From: Liolophura sinensis
Taxonomy: Eukaryota > Mollusca > Polyplacophora > Chitonida > Chitonidae
NCBI RefSeq assembly: GCF_032854445.1
Contig: NW_027018458.1
Coordinates: 1 to 24,443 of the forward strand
Reading direction: 5' to 3'
DNA length: 24,443 bases
Below the pieces are notes generated by a model. It did not search any database. It was not told the DNA's origin and was given only the letters and a program-made list of their open reading frames with translations. Position numbers and translations under genes: made by a program. This document shows, in pieces, positions 21,146-24,443 of this stretch. How positions within the stretch are numbered: position 1 is the first letter of the stretch; each line of letters opens with the position of its first letter.

Positions 21146-21695
21146 ATGCGCAATTGGGTCAGGCATCTCCAGCTGTTGAAAAATTGCAAATTTCCTTGGT
21201 TTCCATGGAGTAAGAGCCGTTGCTGGGCACGTGATTTTGACATAAATGATGATTCAATTGTGGCTACAGCCAAAAGTATTGGTCGGAGAGCAACGCGGTT
21301 TGCACCATTCGATTTCTCGTCACAAAATACGTCGGATTAGCCTCTTACCAGCAGCATTGGAACATTTTTTCCACTTTTGGATTTTTTGCCTGGTCCTTTT
21401 GCTAATTGAAATCGGCTACATGTACTATGTACCATCGCGACTGGTCATTACTATATTCAACTTTTGATTATAAGTTATGTGCCCTTCGGTAGCCCAGAAG
21501 ACGTCAAATCTTTGGGCCAAGCCCATTTAACTCACCCAGCAAATGTCTTACTTCTAAGTCGAAGATAAACTCAATGTCTTTATCTACATGTATAAAAACC
21601 ACACCATTTTTATATAAAAAAACACAAGGTACTTGATACAGTCTGCTGTAAAAAGTACAATTGAACACTGACCCACATCAATAAGGTGCCAAAAG
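21146..21695 (+). repeat. Satellite monomer 39 (550 bp, class I)
   Basis: It has TGTACCATC, AGACGTC, CATGTATAAA and one extra A after the AT palindrome, matching monomers 10 and 23. It is the first copy of the right-end six-monomer block. Confidence 0.95.
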
Positions 21696-22245
21696 ATGCG
21701 CAATTGGGTCAGGCATCTCCAGCTGTTGAAAAATTGCAAATTTCCTTGGTTTCCATGGAGTAAGAGCCGTTGCTGGGCACGTGATTTTGACATAAATGAT
21801 GATTCAATTGTGGCTACAGCCAAAAGTATTGGTCGGAGAGCAACGCGGTTTGCACCATTCGATTTCTCGTCACAAAATACATCGGATTAGCCTCTTACCA
21901 GCAGCATTTGGAACATTTTTTTCTACTTTTGGATTTTTGCCTGGTCCTTTTGCTAATTGAAATCGGCTACATGTACTATGTACAATCGCGACTGGTCATT
22001 ACTATATTCAACTTTTGATTATAAGTTATGTGCCCTTCGGTAGCCCAGAAGATGTCAAATCTTTAGGCCAAGCCCATTTAACTCACCCAGCAAATGTCTT
22101 ACTTCTAAGTCGAAGATAAACTTAATCTCTTTATCTACATGTAGAAAAACCACACCATTTTTATATAAAAACCACAAGGTACTTGATACAGTCTGCTGTA
22201 AAAAGTACAATTGAACACTGACCCACATCAATAAGGTGCCAAAAG
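21696..22245 (+). repeat. Satellite monomer 40 (550 bp, class II)
   Basis: It has TACATCGG, TTTAGGCC and the rare TTTTTTTCTAC tract, the same triple as monomer 2. One T is inserted in AGCATTTGG. Confidence 0.95.
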
Positions 22246-22795
22246 ATGCGCAATTGGGTCAGGCATCTCCAGCTGTTGAAAAATTGCAAATTTCCTTGGT
22301 TTCCATGGAGTAAGAGCCGTTGCTGGGCACGTGATTTTGACATAAATGATGATTCAATTGTGGCTACAGCCAAAAGTATGGTCGGAGAGCAACGCGGTTT
22401 GCACCATTCGATTTCTCGTCACAAAATACGTCGGATTAGCCTCTTACCAGCACGATTGGAGCATTTTTTTTTACTTTTGGATTTTTGCCTGGTCCTTTTG
22501 CTAATTGAAATCGGCCTACATGTACTATGTACCATCGCGACTGGTCATTACTATATTCAACTTTTGATTATAAGTTATGTGCCCTTCGGTAGCCCAGAAG
22601 ATGTCAAATCTTTGGGCCAAGCCCATTTAACTCACCCAGCAAATGTCTTACTTCTAAGTCGAAGATAAACTTAATCTCTTTATCTACATGTAGAAAAAAC
22701 CACACCATTTTTATATAAAAACCACAAGGTACTTGATACAGTCTGCTGTAAAAAGTACAATTGAACACTGACCCACATCAATAAGGTGCCAAAAG
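22246..22795 (+). repeat. Satellite monomer 41 (550 bp, class II, ACG type)
   Basis: It has the ACG haplotype with TGTACCATC and six A's in TAGAAAAAACC, the same triple as monomer 3. A T is lost in AGTATGGTCGG, which fuses two small frames into a 140-codon artefact. Confidence 0.95.
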
Positions 22796-23344
22796 ATGCG
22801 CAATTGGGTCAGGCATCTCCAGGTGTTGAAAAATTGTAAATTTCCTTGGTTTCCATGGAGTAAGGAGCCGTTGCTGGCACGTGATTTTGACATAAATGAT
22901 GATTCAATTGTGGCTACAGCCAAAAGTATTGGTCGGAGAGCAACGCGGTTTGCACCATTCGATTTCTCGTCACAAAATACGTCGGATTAGCCCTTACCAG
23001 CAGCATTGGAACATTTTTTCCACTTTTGGATTTTTGCCTGGTCCTTTTGCTAATTGAAATCGGCTACATGTACTATGTACAATCGCGACTGGTCATTACT
23101 ATATTCAACTTTTGATTATAAGTTATGTGCCCTTCGGTAGCCCAGAAGATGTCAAATCTTTGGGCAAGCCCATTTAACTCACCCAGCAAATTGTCTTACT
23201 TCTAAGTCGAAGATAAACTCAATGTCTTTATCTACATGTAGAAAAAACCACACCATTTTTTATATAAAAAACACAAGGTACTTGATACAGTCTGCTGTAA
23301 AAAGTACAATTGAACACTGACCCACATCAATAAGGTGCCAAAAG
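22796..23344 (+). repeat. Satellite monomer 42 (549 bp, class I)
   Basis: It has CAGGTG with TTGTAAAT in a class I copy, as in monomer 4. It carries seven single-base indels (four insertions, three deletions), the most of any copy. Confidence 0.95.
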
Positions 23345-23892
23345 ATGCGCAATTGGGTCAGGCATCTCCAGCTGTTGAAAAATTGCAAATTTCCTTGGTT
23401 TCCATGGAGTAAGAGCCGTTGCTGGGCACGTGATTTTGACATAAATGATGATTCAATTGTGGCTACAGCCAAAAGTATTGGTCGGAGAGCAACGCGGTTG
23501 CACCATTCGATTTCTCGTCACAAAATACGTCGGATTAGCCTCTTACCAGCAGCATTGGAACATTTTTTCCACTTTTGGATTTTTGCCTGGTCCTTTTGCT
23601 AATTGAAATCGGCTACATGTACTATGTACAATCGCGACTGGTCATTACTATATTCAACTTTTGATTATAAGTTATGTGCCCTTCGGTAGCCCAGAAGATG
23701 TCAAATCTTTGGGCCAAGCCCATTTAAACTCACCCAGCAAATGTCTTACTTCTAAGTCGAAGATAAACTTAATCTCTTTATCTACATGTAGAAAAACCAC
23801 ACCATTTTTATATAAAAACCAGAAGGTACTTGATACAGTCTGCTGTAAAAAGTACAATTGAACACTGACCCACATCAATAAGGTGCCAAAAG
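23345..23892 (+). repeat. Satellite monomer 43 (548 bp, class II)
   Basis: It has AACCAGAAGG like monomer 5. One T is lost in CGGTTGCACC and one A gained in TTTAAACTC. Confidence 0.95.
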
Positions 23893-24439
23893 ATGCGCAA
23901 TTGGGTCAGGCATCTCCAGGTGTTGAAAAATTGCAAATTTCCTTGGTTTCCATGGAGTAAGAGCCGTTGCTGGGCACGTGATTTTGACATAAATGATGAT
24001 TCAATTGTGGCTACAGCCAAAAGTATTGGTCGGAGAGCAACGCGGTTTGCACCATTCGATTTCTCGTCACAAAATACGTCGGATTAGCCTCTTACCAGCA
24101 GCATTGGAACATTTTTTCCACTTTTGGATTTTTGCCTGGTCCTTTTGCTAATTGAAATCGGCTACATGTACTATGTACAATCGCGACTGGTCATTACTAT
24201 ATTCAACTTTTGATTATAAGTTATGTGCCCTTCGGTAGCCCAGAAGATGTCAAATCTTTGGCCAAGCCCATTTAACTCACCCAGCAAATGTCTTACTTTT
24301 AAGTCGAAGATAAACTCAATGTCTTTATCTACATGTAGAAAAACCACACCATTTTTATATAAAAAACACAAGGTACTTGATACAGTCTGCTGTAAAAAGT
24401 ACAATTGAACACTGACCCACATCAATAAGGTGCCAAAAG
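23893..24439 (+). repeat. Satellite monomer 44 (547 bp, class I)
   Basis: It has CAGGTG with TTGCAAAT and TTACTTTTAAG like monomer 6. One G is missing in TTTGGCCAAG. Confidence 0.95.
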
Positions 24440-24443
24440 ATGC
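24440..24443 (+). repeat. Satellite monomer 45 (first 4 bases only)
   Basis: The window ends inside the anchor of the next copy, so the array continues to the right beyond the window. Confidence 0.85.

Larger units (their letters stand above)
20596..22245 (+). repeat. Higher-order block F, right copy (monomers 38-40)
   Basis: It carries the same three-monomer series as 11834-13466. Its last two monomers are also the first two of block H, so the shared segments overlap and do not form one regular higher-order period. Confidence 0.7.
21146..24439 (+). repeat. Higher-order block H, right copy (6 monomers)
   Basis: Each monomer pairs with one of 313-3612. The main differences are CATGTATAAA and an extra A in the first monomer, GGATTTTTG versus GGATATTTG in the fourth, and scattered single-base indels. 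The monomer before each block differs (GCTCATTG at left, TGTACCATC at right), which sets the left limit; the right limit lies beyond the window. Confidence 0.85.
1..24443 (+). repeat. 548-bp tandem satellite array, about 44.6 head-to-tail copies
   Basis: The same unit of about 548 bp repeats from the first to the last base, always in the same orientation and with no unique spacer. I located the anchor ATGCGCAATTGGG (one copy reads ATGCGGCAATTGG) in every copy: spacings are 541-552 bp and exactly 548 bp in 21 of 44 cases. Monomer phase is arbitrary; offsets below count the A of this anchor as 1. Recurrent variant sites: offset 28 (CAGCTG or CAGGTG), 42 (TTGCAAAT or TTGTAAAT), 101 (AAATG or AATTG), 186 (TACGTCGG or TACATCGG), 205-229 (AGCAGCATTGGAAC or AGCACGATTGGAGC), 258 (GCTAATTG or GCTCATTG), 287 (TGTACAATC or TGTACCATC), 356 (AGATGTC or AGACGTC), 368 (TTTGGGCC or TTTAGGCC), 426/430 and 475 (class I or II), 447, 508 and 526. 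It is classical satellite DNA; genomic location and species cannot be read from the sequence. Confidence 0.98.

Noticed and set aside
22246-22668. A 140-codon open frame, the longest in the window
   Set aside because: It exists only because a 1-bp deletion (AGTATGGTCGG) and other indels in monomer 41 join frames that are separate in all other copies. It has no recognisable domain.
1-24443. Many small open frames as real genes
   Set aside because: They recur every 548 bp as a consequence of the satellite, overlap each other on opposite strands, tolerate frameshifts and replacements, and match no family I know.
1-24443. CRISPR array or bacterial repeat
   Set aside because: The whole 548-bp unit is conserved, with no short repeat and variable spacer pattern and no cas genes.
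1-24443. 5S rRNA, tRNA, snRNA or histone tandem cluster
   Set aside because: The unit length would suit a 5S cluster, but I find no 5S rRNA sequence on either strand, no tRNA fold with a proper anticodon arm, and no histone-like protein.
1-24443. CENP-B box
   Set aside because: I looked for TTCG followed by the A and CGGG core at the required spacing on both strands. CCTTCGGTAGCCC and ATTCGATTTCTCG do not fit, and CCCG is not present in the reference unit.
1-24443. Transposable element origin (terminal repeats, target-site duplications, enzyme domains)
   Set aside because: No unit boundary is visible: copies abut without target duplications, there are no terminal inverted repeats flanking a unit, and no transposase, Rep/helicase or reverse transcriptase motif. 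A very degenerate non-autonomous ancestor cannot be excluded.
1-24443. Shorter internal tandem period (for example 183 or 274 bp) within the monomer
   Set aside because: Repeated words such as CAATTG (three per unit) and TACATGTA (two per unit) are not evenly spaced and their flanks do not align.

Overview
The whole window is one uninterrupted head-to-tail satellite DNA array. Using the recurring anchor ATGCGCAATTGGG as an arbitrary phase point (positions 313, 862, 1414 ... 24440), I counted 44 complete monomers spanning 313-24439 (mean about 548.3 bp, range 541-552, mode exactly 548), plus a 312-bp partial copy at the left edge and 4 bp at the right edge. A hand count on one 548-bp copy (13467-14014) gives 40% G+C. 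Copies differ from one another by only a handful of bases. I see no unique sequence, protein-coding gene, structural RNA gene, transposase, reverse transcriptase or CRISPR array.

Organism: long, highly homogenised satellite arrays of this size are typical of eukaryotic heterochromatin (pericentromere, subtelomere or similar). The sequence does not let me name the species. TACATGTA occurs twice per monomer and is common in some invertebrate genomes, but that is weak evidence.

Layout: linked variants split the monomers into two classes of nearly equal number. Class I has ACTCAATGTCT and six A's before CACAAGG (23 copies). Class II has ACTTAATCTCT and five A's before CCACAAGG (22 copies, two of them hybrid). 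Reading the variants in order shows irregular higher-order structure. A six-monomer block at the left end (313-3612) recurs in the same order at the right end (21146-24439), 20.8 kb away. A two-monomer unit is tandemly duplicated near 3.2-5.5 kb. A five-to-seven-monomer block at 7.45-10.7 kb recurs at 16.2-20.0 kb. A three-monomer block at 11.8-13.5 kb recurs at 20.6-22.2 kb. These patterns are best explained by unequal exchange and segmental amplification.

Within each monomer there are conserved short symmetric elements: two alternative hairpins sharing one strand, a 12-bp and a 14-bp perfect palindrome (the latter containing TATATAAAAA), and short sites such as CACGTG, TCCATGGA and TCGCGA. 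A 64-codon frame on the + strand and a 70-codon frame on the - strand are open in most copies, but nothing suggests they are genes. Small indels are strongly clustered at the two ends of the window and nearly absent in 9.1-17.3 kb. This may reflect uneven assembly polishing as well as biology.
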